Assembly: GCA_027924585.1 (NCBI GenBank)
Contig: BSBM01001383.1
Coordinates: 2,752,001-2,816,000, forward strand
Reading direction: 5' to 3'
Source: Larix kaempferi
Lineage: Eukaryota; Streptophyta; Pinopsida; Pinales; Pinaceae
DNA: 64,000 nucleotides
Notes under the pieces: generated by a model
Databases searched by the model: none
The model's input: the letters and a program-made list of their open reading frames with translations, nothing else
Told to the model about the DNA's origin: nothing
Program-made: the position numbers and the translations under genes
Shown here: piece after piece, positions 30,953 through 43,001 of the stretch
How positions within the stretch are numbered: position 1 is the first letter of the stretch
Layout: every line of letters begins with the position of its first letter

Positions 30953-32475
30953 ATGGCCAACATTTCACCTATCATAAAAATTGACATCTCCACCACCCCT
31001 AGAAAACCCGAGCTTATCTCCTTAGGTGCATCATGCACTAAAAATGAAATCCAAGCCTATAAGAAACTCTTCCAAGAATTTCGCGATGTATTTTCCTGCT
31101 CTTACACCGAGATGCCTGGTCTTGATCCTACTATTGTAGAACATCACATAGACACTTGGCCTAACATAACTCCGATTCGCCAGAAACAACACCCCATTCA
31201 CCCATCTAAGCTTCCAGCCGCTAAGGCCGAAATTGAGAAGCTTTGAGCAGCAGGCTTCATATACCCTATTGCTTATACCACCTGGGTTTCCAACAAAGCT
31301 CCAGTCAATAAAAAAGTAGGCACCATTTGTCTTTGTACTGATTTCTGCGACCTCAATCTAGCTTGTCCCAAAGATAGCTTCCCAACACCATTTATCGACC
31401 AACTAATCGATGCATGTGTGGGGCACGAGGTACTATCTTTCATGGATGGTTTTTCTGGGTATAACCAAATCCAAATCCGCAAGGAAGATCAATACAAGAT
31501 CGCTTTCACAACCCCATGGGGCACCTTCACCTATCACGTCATGCCTTTTGGTCTCAAGAACACTGCAGCCACATTTCAGTGAGCCATGACTTATTGTTTT
31601 CATGACCCGGTTAACATCTTATTGGTTTATCTAGACGACCTCACGGCTCGCTCTAAGAAACGATCTAACCATCTAGACAACCTTCGACAAGTCTTCTTGC
31701 GTTGATGCAAATACCAAATCCGCTTGAACCCACTCAAGTGTGTCTTTTGCATTCCAGCAGGCCGTCTGTTGGGTTTCATCATTTCAGAAAAATGGATCAC
31801 CGTAGACCCTTTAAAGGTCCAAGCCATCGTGGACCTACCATCACCTCGTACACTAAGACAACTACAAAGCCTTCAGGGGAGATCTAACTTCCTCTGCCGC
31901 TTTGTCCCCGATTATGCCACGACAGTTCATGGTTTCCTTCGTTTACTACGCCTTCATACCCATTTTGTATGGGACGACCAAGCGGAAGGAGCTTTCATAG
32001 ACCTAAAGAAAGCACTCACTAATGCCCCCTTGATTTCTCCTCCGGATTTCACAAGAGACTTCATCCTTTACATTTCGGCATCCAATTATGCCGTTTCTGG
32101 AGTACTCGTCCAAGAAGACTCTGCTCGTCAAGAGCATGTCAATTACTATGTAAGTCAAACCTTATCAGGCCCACCACTGCGCTACCCACATGAAGAGAAA
32201 ATGGCCCTCGCTGTCGTCTTTTCAGTACAGATATTGTGCCATTACATTCTCCTCAGCCCTACCACAGTTGTCGCAAATTCCAACCCAATGGTCTATCTCT
32301 TGACACGTCGCCTTTTGCAAGGCCACGTAGCTAAATGGGTGATTATCCTACAAGAACATGACCTAACTTTTAAAACCCCAAAGAGCACCAAATCCCTAGC
32401 ACTCGCTCAGCTCATTACGAACCTACCATCCTCATCGTCATCACCAGCTATCCATACTGATCTAATTGACGACCA
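30953..32475 (+). pseudogene. Pol of element B: reverse transcriptase and degenerate first RNase H
   Basis: RT blocks run from FRDVFSCSYTEMPGLDP through SFMDGFSGYNQIQI, PFGLKNTAATFQ and the polymerase box LVYLDDLTARS, so YxDD is intact here, unlike in A. In-frame stops lie at 31244-31246, 31580-31582 and 31703-31705. The last two are TGA where A has an Arg or the family usually has one, which fits C-to-T change at CGA. RNase H has YISASNYAV and LALAQLITNLP, again lacking the usual catalytic acids, as in A. A frameshift near 32470 puts the rest of pol in another frame. Confidence 0.9.
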
Positions 32476-33739
32476 TTGTTCATCATCTCGTCTGACAACC
32501 CTTGGTACGGCGACATTTTGGTTTACCTCCGCACACAGAAGTTTCGACCCAATATCGACCGTGATAGACATCGTCACATTCGTCACCATGCCCCTCGTTA
32601 TCTCCTCTTAGGTGATGTCTTCTATCGACGTGGCGTTGACACAATCCTACGACATTTCCTTTCTCGAGAAGAAGCAGAACAAGTCCTTAATGACTGTCAC
32701 AACGGCGCCTGCGGAGGCCATTTCTCTGGAATGGCCATTTCCCAAAAGATAATCCACGCAGGTTATTTTTGGCCCTCATTATTCATTGATTGCATCACAA
32801 CAGTCAAACATTGCCAAAACTGCCAGCTCTTTTCCCCCAAGGCAAGAACACCCCCCGCTCCGCTTCATCCAGTAGTCATCGTTGGACCATTTTGAAAATG
32901 GGCCATCGATTTCATGGATTGCAATCCTACATCAGCTGGCAGCCATAAACACATCATTGTGGCCATCGATTACTTCACCAAATGGGCAGAATCCATGCCC
33001 ACTTACAACTGCAAAGTCGACACTGCAGCCCATTTTTTCCTCAACCATGTTATTGCTCGTTTTGGAGTAGCAATGCAACTCGTCTCAGACCATGGTTCTC
33101 ACTTTGAGGACTCTGTTTGGAGAGAATTGTCAACACTCCTTAAGTTTGAACATCATTTCTCCTCCTCCTACTACCCCCAAGGGAACGGCCAAGTTGAAGC
33201 TGTTAACAAAATTTTGAAGACCATCCTCTAGCGCACTGTCAACCGACATAAATCCAATTGGAATCACATGCTTTTTCCCGCATTATGGGCTTACCGCACG
33301 TCCACCAAAATCGCCACCGGCTTTACCCCTTTCCATTTGGTTCACGGCATGGAATCCGTCCTCCCCATTGAGTGTCAGATCCTGACATTACAAATTTCCA
33401 TAGAACTCCTCCCAGATACTTCACCAATTGAAGAACGCTAACTTCTTTTAGAGCAGGCCGACGGAGATCGCCACGCAGCTCTCCAAACAATCGAAGCAGC
33501 AAAGAACAGATCGAAACTCCATTACGATAAACATGTTCACCCACGAACATTCAGTGAAGGATACCTTGTACTCGTTTACGATCAAGGCCACGACCAGAAA
33601 GGAAAAGGAAAATTTGAATCCATGTGGCAAGGCCCATACATCATACAGACGTGCCTTGGTCATGGGGCATACATTTTGACCAACTCAAAAGGTAACCCCA
33701 TGTGCAACCCTTGTGACGGGTTGTACCTTAAATGATTCT
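32476..33739 (+). pseudogene. Integrase of element B
   Basis: HHCC reads DCHNGACGGHFSG ... VKHCQNCQ. The catalytic acids are present in KWAIDFMDC, LVSDHGSHFED and PQGNGQVEAVNK. Stops interrupt at about 32894, 33229-33231, 33439-33441 and 33733-33735. The C-terminal region (KFESMWQGPYIIQ, CDGLYLK) aligns with that of A. It is inactive through nonsense codons, but the DDE residues themselves remain. Confidence 0.9.
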
Positions 33740-33850
33740 ATCCATAAAAAACTTTTGGACACCATAGTCCATATTGTACATTTTTTAATTCATTTTTTTC
33801 ACTATAAACTTTCAAAGCCTTACATTTTCATTTTTCCTGCATGGACACAG

Positions 33851-34279
33851 ATGGATCCTGTTCCACTCTACCATATCGGCTTTGCCGACGGTGCAAGTCG
33901 CTGGTCTCCAAATCTCGCCTCTGCAGCTTGGGTACTTTATTCCCCTTCACACGAGTTGATCATCCTCGACGAAGTGTGCATAGGTGCTGCCACAAATAAT
34001 CAAGCTGAGTATGATGCCATGACCGGTCTACTGGCCGCTGCTCTCCAGATGGGCATAAGTCACCTTAACGTCTTCCTAGACTCCCAGCTTCTTGTTTCCC
34101 AGATCAATAACTGGTACCAGTTACGCGATCCCTGTCTCTTTAGAAAATTCTTGTGCACTTAACAAATGATTCAGCACTTTAAATCCATTTCATTCACTCA
34201 TGTCCCATGAAATCTAAACAGTGTCGCAGACCAAATGGCTAATAACATTCTAGATTGGCACGTCAACCAAAACATGTAG
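33851..34279 (+). pseudogene. Second, archaeal-type RNase H of element B
   Basis: It starts MDPVPLYHIGFADGASRW and keeps GAATNNQAEYDAMTGLL, VFLDSQLLVSQI and a terminal VADQMANNILDWH. This parallels element A at 18665-19078 and retains the last Asp in ADQMAN. Stops at 34160-34162 and 34208-34210 break it. Confidence 0.88.
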
Positions 34280-34339
34280 GATATCAAAACATGCATCACA
34301 TAGGCATCAAAAAATCAAATAAACAAACTAAATAAACCA

Positions 34340-34557
34340 TCATAGTATTGCAACCCCGTGCATAACATGTGCCTCCACGGGCATACAAAAACAAAAGTAG
34401 TGCATCCACGTGCATAAAACATGCCTCCTCAGGCAGACAATAATACAAATTGCATCCACACGCAAGAAAACAAATATAACATGACAATATGTGCATCCAC
34501 GCGCATACATGACTACATCAAAATGCATCGACATGCATATATATATATATATATATA
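34340..34557 (+). repeat. GCATCCACGNGCAT repeats and a TA microsatellite
   Basis: Five or so copies of a GCATCCACG(T/C)GCAT-like motif are spaced 40-60 bp apart, several with palindromic cores (CACGTG, GCGC), and are followed by a (TA)n run at about 34537-34557. They lie just beyond the 3' end of the antisense gene. Confidence 0.7.
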
Positions 34558-34792
34558 CCAACATATAGTCACGATGTCATGAGTGCCCTCAGCACCCGAA
34601 TATACAAAAAGTACATCATCGATACATAATAACATATCAACAAAAAAACCTCCCCATGTGCTCAATGGCATTTGGGGGCAGCTCAAGGACAACCTAATCC
34701 TCATCATCACGGTCAACTGCCTACTCCGGCTCCTCCTCCTCCAGATCATACTGATCCCGAGCTCTCCTCTCAGCTGCCAACATAGCTACCCT

Positions 34793-36022
34793 CTACAGAA
34801 TCAATCTCCACTCACGTGGAGCATCAAAACAACGATCTAAAACACGTTGATCTAGGTCTCTCCAACGATCATCTGGTACATCATCCAACAATGCCTCTAA
34901 GGTATCACGTACATCCTCTATGCCATCATCTCGACGACGCACAACTCCTCGTGCACGAGGCAGGGGTGCCACTACCGATGGAGGTACCACCACCACCACT
35001 CGTCCCCTACGGCCTTGATGATCCGGTGGAGGCTGCGGACTCACATCTGTAAAAACCCACACTAAACTACGTCAATATCATATAATCATCTTTAGCTATC
35101 ATAAATAAACAAACCATACAAACATGATACAAAAGAACAACAAAAACAAAGACGTACCATCCAACCCCCAAGCCTGTCCTTGAGCTCGAGGCATCTTGAT
35201 GTCTCCCCAAAATTCCATACCCTGGTACAGATAGTCATCAAACATGACTGACATCTACTCCCACTGCTCATACATCTCCATCGTGAAGAACCGTCGAATA
35301 CCACCACCACCCCGGGGCATCATCTCCCCCCATCGCACCATCTGCGGCTCACTCCTCAGACCATCCCGAACCGGCACACATGGCCGCAAGGTAGGTACCC
35401 GCTCGAAAAAGAAGCAACATAGGAAAGAGGCATAACTGAACTCTCCTCCCTGGTGCCTCAGCTTGCTCAGCTCTCACTGAACACAAGCAAGGAACATTTG
35501 ACCCCAATCAAAATAAGTCCCAGTCATGACACGATGAACCATCATCATCTGCCACCCTGACAAACGGTGGGGCACCTGTGCACCAAGCACCCCCAAAACA
35601 CAACCCCCCACTGCCTGCATCTCCGGCTCTCGCAGATCCAAAACATTCAGTGCGTTATTCTGCACATGGACCCCTCCACGACAGAATCTCTCAAGGAGAT
35701 CCTCTATATCCATACCAGCCGAAATCCTGGGCTGGGTGTCCCCTATCTCACCCAAACGGAGCAAGCTAGTATGGAAATACACATCAGTCAAGGTGAGATC
35801 CAGTTGCTCACCTTGAACCATAAAAACTAGCTCCTCTGGGTCCCAGAAATCAATCAACTTGTTTAGCAACAATTTGACTGAACGCATAAGAGGAATTTGT
35901 GCGAACTTCAGTAGTCCACCCAAAGCCAACGACGCTCGCACATGTGGGCTCACCCGAATAGTCTCCATCATCTCCTCATCAATCTCTCTCTCCCTCCACG
36001 ATGCTTGCGGCCGACTAAGCAT
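34793..36022 (-). pseudogene. Antisense spliced PMD-like gene of element B
   Basis: The layout is the same as in A: main exon 36022-35158 starting MLSRPQASWREREID, a GT...AG intron of 111 nt (35157-35047) in phase 1, and exon 2 from 35046 to a stop at 34795-34793. The PMD-like pattern is FWDPEELVFMVQGEQLDL and LTDVYFHTSL, with GTYFDWGQMFLA and RVPTLRPCVPV further on. Two in-frame stops (35476-35474, 35257-35255) break the main exon. Exon 2 starts DVSPQPP, and A has DRGPQRP at the same joint. The main-exon acceptor is GGCAAG with a poor pyrimidine tract, probably decayed. Conservation of both splice positions between A and B is the main support for this gene. Confidence 0.78.
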
Positions 36023-36074
36023 CTTGCCGAGCCAAACATGATTTTTTTTTAGAAAAATACAATAATTTTTTTCC

Positions 36075-36285
36075 AATCCAGCGATCCACATCGCGACTGT
36101 AAGCACCCACAACCACGATGCACATCGCAGCTGTAAGCACCTACAGCCGCGATGCACATCGCGGCTATAAGCACCCACAGTCGCGATGCACATCGCGGCT
36201 GTAAGCACCCATAGCCGTGATGCACATCGCGGCTGTGAAGCCCACATTCGCGATGTGAATCGCGCAAAAAGCCTCAAAACCCGCG
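36075..36285 (-). repeat. 34-bp GC-rich palindromic tandem repeat in intron 1 of the antisense gene (B)
   Basis: About five to six units of 34 bp contain GCGATGCACATCGC (inverted repeat) and GGCTGTAAGCACCCACAGCC (a second small stem). They sit inside the 357-nt intron (36379-36023), the same position as the CCGCG cluster in element A although the sequence differs. Confidence 0.88.
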
Positions 36286-36379
36286 ATATTCCACGTTGGC
36301 AAGCCAACATGGAGTATTCACCACTTTTGAGACCCCCCCAAAAGCAAATAACTTGAAAAGCTAAAGCAAATAGGCTTAC

Positions 36380-36514
36380 CTGAAACTCGCGGAATCAAAA
36401 ACCGACGGTCGAATCTCCCGCAAATGAAGAAAATGCTCTTACCAAATCAAATTACTTTTTAAAACTCAACTGTGAAAATGACACATGTCACATTGGGTCC
36501 ACTTGCTATTTATA
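36380..36514 (-). promoter_or_regulatory. Antisense promoter and non-coding first exon (B)
   Basis: TATAAATAG at 36514-36506 on the - strand, and a donor TTTCAG|GTAAGC at 36380/36379, about 130 nt downstream. Spacing matches element A (about 140 nt). Confidence 0.68.
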
Positions 36515-36929
36515 GAAATTTGACCAATTTTCAGTCAGCCATTTAGGCATCATATGACGTTCGTTTTTTAAACCGTTGGAATCAGCGTGGCAAGAACTTC
36601 ACAATAGTCCACTTCGTTTCTCTAATCCACTAGTCCAATTTTTTGGACATTTTTTCACACACACTCGTCGCCTCGGTTTGCATGCCACATCGGTCGTTGT
36701 CCATTTTTGACGATTTTTATATCGTCGGATTCAGTTTTCCATGCTCGTGATGATGCTTGAGATCATTTCTCGCTCTCACCACCATATTTTTAAGGCATTT
36801 TTTCCATGCCTCTCATTGCCTCAGTTTGCGTGCCACATCGGCCGTTACCCATTTTAAACTTTTTTCATATCGTCAGATTCAGTTTTCCGCGCTCGTGGCA
36901 ATGCTTGAAATAATTTCTCGCTCTCACCA

Positions 36930-37470
36930 ATACCTTTTTTTTCGGTATAATTTTATCCCTTTTTCGGACCGAGCAATTCTTTTACGAAAAAGGCACTTAG
37001 GGAGTTTCTGTTAAGCTGTTCTCTAACTCCTAAAACAATGAAAAGATCGTCGAGCAATCTTGCTTCCTTTCATGCTCGCTAAAAGTATCTGAAAGGGCAT
37101 CTACCTGGTATAAGTTTACCCCTTTTTCGGACCTAGTAGACTAATTACGGAAAAAGAATACTCTAGTCACATTGGCTAGAAGAGTTCTCCATTTGCATCA
37201 TTTTATGCTTTTTCTGGCCTTGGAGACTAACACACGAAAAAGACAACCAATGGAGTCTACTTACCGCTTTCAGACTCTCTAAAATTGAAAGCAACCACGA
37301 GCAATCACAGTGTTTGGCTCGTATAAATCCACACGACGGTACTCCTCCACCAATTCAGAGTCTTCTTATCGTTTTCAGACTCCTTAAAAATGAAAGCACT
37401 CATGAGCATGAACAGTCCTGGGCTCACACAAATCCACAAGACAATACCATTTTTTAGCTCACTTTTATCC
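36930..37470. repeat. Degenerate stem-loop array, element B
   Basis: CTTTTTCGGACC...CGAAAAAGG (about 36958-36993) is the clearest unit. Others of the same form lie near 37120-37150, 37205-37240 and 37265-37290. This is the counterpart of 21300-21950 in A. Confidence 0.75.
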
Positions 37471-38728
37471 CTTCTTGGAGCTCATTGAAACCACGAAGAA
37501 GGCCCCAACGGTGCTTTTCGGCGCCATAATAGATCATGTCTACTCATATGGCATCTTCCCTATTATGGTCGCCTTTGTTCAGAGTATTCTGCAATATGTC
37601 ACCCTGAGAGTCTCCCAATAGCATCCATCAGCTTGTCCCCCAGAGTCACTCCAGTATGCAATACATACCCCTGATCCCTTAAGCTATGATCCCCACACCT
37701 AAAAGTCAGTTTCGTATGCTACCAGGTCAACCATGTCATCATGCTCTGAACAAAGGAAGTTTGAGTCCACCCACTCTATGACCCCAGTTATGCCCCATCC
37801 CCATAGTATGTCAGTCCTACCATCAGTACTATCACACTTCAGTTGTACACCTCGCTCTCCTATTAAGGAAACATCATTGCCTTGGTAGTTGTCGGTCTCC
37901 CTCTGTCGACGCCAACCAAATCTATTCCAGAGGATAGACCCAGAGGTCCCTGTGCCTGGGACTCATCACCATTAGTGATGAGTGCCTACAGATCATTTTG
38001 AAAGGAGTCCTCAGTGCCTCTCCAAATGATTGTTTCTCACATGCTTGACGTCAACACCTTGATTGCATCATTGAGACTCGTACAGGGTATCGGTCCTTTC
38101 AGTTATTTGTTGAAGACCCCGGATATCACCTGACTCTACCACATTTGTGAGTCCAATTGAGGAAACAACCAGTTACATGTTCCTATAGATATCTGGGCTG
38201 CGCTTGGCGACAGTATTCGGAAGTACACAAAGTTTCATACTCCCTCGAGTATACAGCTCCATGTACTTTTTTGAAGTCAACTCATAGTTATTGAGTCCCT
38301 ACAGTTGTTGGATACCTTCAGATTCAGTAGTTCCTCAACCCTTTTGACACCTTATTCAGAACGGTTGTTGCTCTTTTCCAGTGTATCAGTTCTTCAGATC
38401 AGTCATGGTATGACCATGAGTATGTCTCAGCATTGTGTCCCCTCTAGACCGTTATAATGTACACAACAAGTTCTATGTATTGATCAGGTCCCCCTTTTTG
38501 GGGCCTCATTATTTTTATATCTTGATACGAGCATGGGTATGCCCGCCTCGTCCATTATCAGAGATTATTTCTCATTCATTTTTTAGGCCATGTACTTTTC
38601 AATTTTTGCAGCTTGCAAGGGACCATTGTTCCAGTCTCCAATCGGTCTCTTCTCTCCTCCAAACCCTAGGAAAAAGACAAAGAAATATGATGTCTATGGC
38701 CATATGATGAGCTCTTGCCCTCACACAT
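37471..38728 (+). other. 3' non-coding region of element B
   Basis: No supported gene. It contains the 22-base block 38529-38550 shared with element A (22855-22876, one mismatch). Confidence 0.7.
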
Positions 38729-38740
38729 CAGGGGGCAATC
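38729..38740 (+). other. Polypurine tract of element B
   Basis: CAGGGGGCAATC directly precedes the 3' LTR. Confidence 0.75.
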
Positions 38741-39467
38741 TGTTAACACCCAAAAAGTTTTCACTAGCTCATTCCCCTATTCTCATGACCCATTTGTCCA
38801 ATTTTTCCACCATTTGAGCCTCTGAAACCTTCAAAAGGTCACCAAAAAGACCAAAACCCATCTTTTTCCACTCAAAATATGTAATTTTCCTCAAAAAATA
38901 CAAAAAACCCTCAAAAAGGGTCCAAAATTCCCAAAATCAATTAAAAGGGAATAAAATTATAAAATATATTCAAAAAAGAAAAAAGAGGGAAAAAGACACC
39001 TAAACCATTTTGGTCAATACCATTGGTTTCCTTAAACCACAATGGTATTCCCCATCACCAAAAAACTATAAAAAAGGTGATAGGGGCTCCTCACTATTCA
39101 TCCACATTCATCCTATCCTTATGCTGTCAAATTCCCTTTGAGAGCCCTTGCCTCTCTTTTCGAGTTTGAAGATCCCCATTAGAGCATTGGAGAAGAAGAA
39201 ACCATTGGACATTGGAGCACCTCAACCTTGGAGCTGCTCAAACTCACCATCCTCACCATTTGAGGTAATACAAAAGATCAAATTTTGTATTTCTTGTTTC
39301 TCTCATAGATCTCATTGTTTATTGTTCTTAAATCTAGTTTTTATTTCTTTGCACATGTTAGATTAGATTTACTGTTATTTACATTTGTTTTTACTTTTAC
39401 ATTGAGACTACTGCTACAAGTTAGCAGGTGCTCATTAGCACTAGCTTGGGAGAAATCCCAAGCAACA
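38741..39467 (+). repeat. 3' LTR of element B (727 bp)
   Basis: TGTTAACACC...AGCAACA, followed by GGATC (39468-39472), which repeats 29867-29871. A TATA box of the same type lies at 39067. Confidence 0.95.
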
Positions 39468-39472
39468 GGATC

Positions 39473-40120
39473 CATGCGATGATTCGATATAACAAAGGAA
39501 AGTTGATCAACGGTCACGATCCTCCCGTCATGGGTAGAATGCATCACTCGAAAGAGTGAGGACACAACAGTTTTCATTGCATAAACATAATCTCATCCAA
39601 GGAGCATATTAAAATCTAAGGAACCTTGGACTACCATAACATCAATGCAGACAGTTTTCCCTCCTAAGGTAATAGGTAACCGAGGAAGGATCCCTAACGG
39701 TCAAGTAGGTATTCTATTAAAGGCCAACATCTGGTCAGTGACTTGCACAAGATGAGGAGAACCTATAGCTTTCCAAGCAGTTGAGGATAAAATACTAATA
39801 GAATCTCCTTCGTCAACTATAGTGCGGAAGATTTCCTTATCGACAACTCCTATAGATATTTGAAAAGGAAAAACTGAAGGAAGACGAGATTTTTTTAGAA
39901 CATTCCAATCAAAGGAAATGACCTCAGTACTCGGAGGAGGTCCCATGGAAATGGACAATATTTCCCCTTGCCTCGAATAATCTAAATTGACTAGGAAAAC
40001 ATTAGTGGTTTTCAGTTCACTCTTAACTAAAAGAGTAGAATGAGATGAAGATTGTGTCATGGTGACTACATAAGTCTTAACGTTCTCCAATGAAAGAGTG
40101 GGATAGAGTGGAGATGACAT
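39473..40120 (-). pseudogene. Tat-type protease of element C, split by B
   Basis: On the - strand the frame reads FRTIVDEGDSISILSSTAWKAIGSP, with DEGD at the active site (compare LDEGAST in A). After a stop near 39699 come GGKTVCIDVMVVQGSLDFNMLLG and VYAMKTVVSSLFRVM, the C-terminal protease blocks, then IVTVDQLSF. The insertion point of B lies a few codons later, and the same frame continues at 29866. Stops within the domain make it inactive. No reverse transcriptase follows on the far side of B. Confidence 0.85.
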
Positions 40121-40682
40121 TGGCTAGACTACTTTGACTTCACTCTCCGAAGGAAGAACGGGATGAACTAATTGCTCTTCACTCTTTGAGGAAAAAGTGG
40201 GATCGACCGAAGATGGAACTGGATTGAACACTTGAGGTTCACTTTTCAAGGGATGAGTAGGATCGACTGAGGATGGAATTGGATCGACGTCTTTATCACC
40301 CAACGAAGGGTCAATGGATAGCTTACGATATCCAGTTGGAAGGTGATTTCGAGATACAGTAATGTCTTCCAACAATTGTGAAACTTCATCCATGCGTGGG
40401 AAAAGGTAAGTAAGGTGCATATCCTTACATAACAAACAAGGATTCTTGACTTTACCTTTCTGACCCTTAACCATAGAGTCACTGGTTTGTGGGGTATCAT
40501 CAATATGACGTCCAGAGGATGATGATATGGGTTGTTTGGAGGCTTTAGACCACTCTTCTAACACTTTGGAAAGACCGGGACAATCCTTAAGAAGGTGATC
40601 ACCCCTGCAAAGCTTGCAAGGGAACTTGGGTCTACGAGGTGTTTGAATAGAATGAGTGGCATTAGAGGCAGGTGGTTGATGC
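40121..40682 (-). pseudogene. Nucleocapsid part of element C gag, split by D
   Basis: Two zinc knuckles are visible on the - strand: CKLCRGDHLLKDC at about 40624-40586 (C-x2-C-x3-H-x4-C, as in A) and CLLCKDMHLTYLF at about 40437, whose last Cys is Phe. Acidic Pro/Ser repeats (SSVDPT...) follow. The frame joins 51286 across the insertion of D. Confidence 0.85.
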
Positions 40683-42183
40683 TGAAAAACACACTCGCTT
40701 CACTGAGAGGCGGGGGTGGTGAATTAGTGATGTGGTCCTAACTTAGAATTTTAAAATAGAGTTAATCTTCAATAATTTAAGATACTGGCATAACAAACTA
40801 AGAATACAATGACTTGCACAAGAATCACACCAATAATTTGCAAACACTTTACTTTTGTATAAATAACAATTTTATTATCAATATATGTGCTTCAACATAG
40901 AGTAAATGCTCTAGATGCAACTGGTGAGAGAGGATTCAACCTATACAAAAGGTTCTCATATTCAACTAAGATAAATGGTTCATGCTGCAACCTATTAGTA
41001 CATTAGTTCATCCCTGTTCTACCCTATGTCTTACACAAATTATTCAATTTCCCAAGCAAAACTTCCCTCGATCCTTCAAAAACCTTGCAACCATTTTTCA
41101 GTATTGTTGATCAACAGTGGACTTGATGCTTCTCCTCAAATACGAGTTATGATCTAATAGCATACCTGAATTGTCTCTGAGAAAAAGGTGATGCCATGAA
41201 CAACACTTTCCAAGTGTAAGCTTCACAATTTCTGTGTTTTGACCAACAAGGTAAAGGAAAGAGTTCACTGTGTAATCCTGCTTAGTCTAACCTAGGTTCG
41301 TTGCACCTCAGCATCCTCCAGGTTCGTTGCACCTCAGTAACCTCTAGATTTGTTTCACCTCAGTAACCTCCAGATTCGCTGCACCTCAGTAACCTCCAGA
41401 TTCGTTACACTTCAGTAACCTACAAATTCGCTGCATCTCAGTAGCAGATCACCCTCTTTATGTTCACATAGAAATGCATAAATAAAATACGTTCTTCACT
41501 TGTATATTTATACACCACAAGTTCCTTGAAAAAATCCTTTATGGAGTCGACCTGATCTTTTTCTATGTTAATTTTTTTTATTAAAAATAGAGCCGACCTG
41601 AGCTTTCTTCACATTAATTCTTATGGGGCTGACTTGAACTTTCTTCAAGTTAATTATTTTATTACAAATAAATATCGAGTTGCTTGAATTGTTTTTAATA
41701 TTCCTTATTACAAAGATTCGAGACCCTTATAACTTCATGTCGATTTTATGGCTCATAAGTCAAAGGATTGATGCCCATTTATGGGCTTAAAGCCTTATGC
41801 TTGATAGGTTAGGGCAGGAATAATCCCAAAATAAAAATCAACGGGCTTCTTTACAAGATATTGATGCCAACATGAAGAGAGACAAGACTGAGCAACAGAT
41901 TTAGAGCATCCGAGTTGACCACATTTGACTGCTGAAACTTTTAGCATCAGTATTGACCTGGGTTTTAATGCTGCAATTTCTTCATGAATGTTCAACAACT
42001 GTCCTTGTTTTTGCATGATTCTTACCCTATTCCTCTGCAGCAATTCAAAGTCTGATTAGCATTTTCATATATGGGTTGATCACACAGTTTAGGGCTGTCA
42101 TATGACTTGGCTTCACTAGGTACCATAGATGATTGTTTATCGGACAGATTCTTTGACATCAATGCCAACCAAAATTTCTAACA
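40683..42183 (-). repeat. 3' LTR of element D (1501 bp)
   Basis: On the + strand it runs TGAAAAACACACTC...TTTCTAACA. TATAAATATA at 41512-41503 (-) is the likely promoter. Six 26-bp repeats lie at about 41290-41445, downstream of the TATA box in element sense. Confidence 0.93.
41290..41445 (-). repeat. 26-bp tandem repeats in the D LTR (six units)
   Basis: The unit contains TTCGCTGCACCTCAGTAACC. There are six imperfect units here and seven in the other LTR at about 50407-50590. They lie in the transcribed part of the LTR. Confidence 0.88.
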
Positions 42184-42198
42184 AATCCCCCCTTTGGC
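42184..42198 (-). other. Polypurine tract of element D
   Basis: AAATCCCCCCTTTGG on the + strand, i.e. CCAAAGGGGGGATTT in element sense, directly before the 3' LTR. Confidence 0.8.
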
Positions 42199-42436
42199 AT
42201 TGATGTCAAAATATATAGCTCCCCCTCAGAGCTCTCCACATAACTTCCTCCCCCTTTCACATCAATGGCAAAGGAAGTGGAGAGTGAAATGCAACCAACA
42301 CTCTCTGCTATGGGCTCCAACCACTACCTTTTGACCTCTGAAACCATAATTAGTTTGCATTTGGATTCCTCATCACAAACTGATCCTGTGGCTGCAACGG
42401 GTGCTAATATCATATGACACCCAATCAATACAACAA

Positions 42437-42960
42437 TTAATTTTGGAGGGAGATAACTCCCAGCTTCTGCCTAAGGTACTCAAGAGTATCTTTAGGCAAG
42501 GGTTTAGTAAAAATTTCAGCAACATGTTCCTTTGTGCTCACATAATCTAGTTTCACCTTTTGTTCACTAACTTTTTCTCGAAGAAAGTGGTACTTGATTG
42601 GTATGTGCTTAGTCTTTGAGTGCATAACTGGATTTTTAGATATACTGATAGCACTGGAGTTGTCACAGTAGATTGGTGTAGGCTGACTATTTTCAACTTG
42701 AATTTATTCCAAGGATTGCTTTATCAACAAAATCTGAGTGCAACACTCAGTTGCAGCTATATATTTATCCTCAGTGGTAGAGAGTGATATAGAGGGTTGC
42801 TTTCTGGTCGAACATGCTACCAAGCAACTTACCAAAGAAAAATGCATTTACACTAGTGATTTTTCGATCATCTAGGTTTCCTGTCTAGTATGCATCGGTG
42901 TAAGCTGAAAGATCAAATTTTTGGTTCTTGGGATACGAAAGCCCAAATTCAAAGGTGCCT
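42437..42960 (-). pseudogene. Copia RNase H of element D
   Basis: On the - strand the sequence includes PTPIYCDNSSAISIS, HSKTKHIPIKYHFLRE and KEHVAEIFTKPLPKD, the classic end of copia pol. The catalytic Asp in YCDN is present, while the last acidic position sits in a VAEIFTK context. Upstream parts are frameshifted. Confidence 0.88.
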
Positions 42961-43001
42961 TTGAGATATCTAAAAATTCTTTTGACAGCTGTCACATGAG
43001 A

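Larger units (their letters stand above)
29872..39467 (+). mobile_element. Tat-lineage Ty3/gypsy element B, gag-less, inserted in C
   Basis: LTRs at 29872-30597 and 38741-39467 (726/727 bp), target duplication GGATC at 29867-29871 and 39468-39472, and primer site TGGCGACTCCGCTGG. Pol starts only about 330 bp after the primer site, so gag and protease are missing. An archaeal-type RNase H, an antisense PMD-like gene and a stem-loop array follow as in A. Roughly 30 LTR differences by eye (about 4%) make it older than A. Pol contains several nonsense codons and a frameshift. Confidence 0.95.

Noticed and set aside
36075-36285. CRISPR-like regular repeat array
   Set aside because: Units abut each other with no spacers, and the context is a plant retrotransposon intron.
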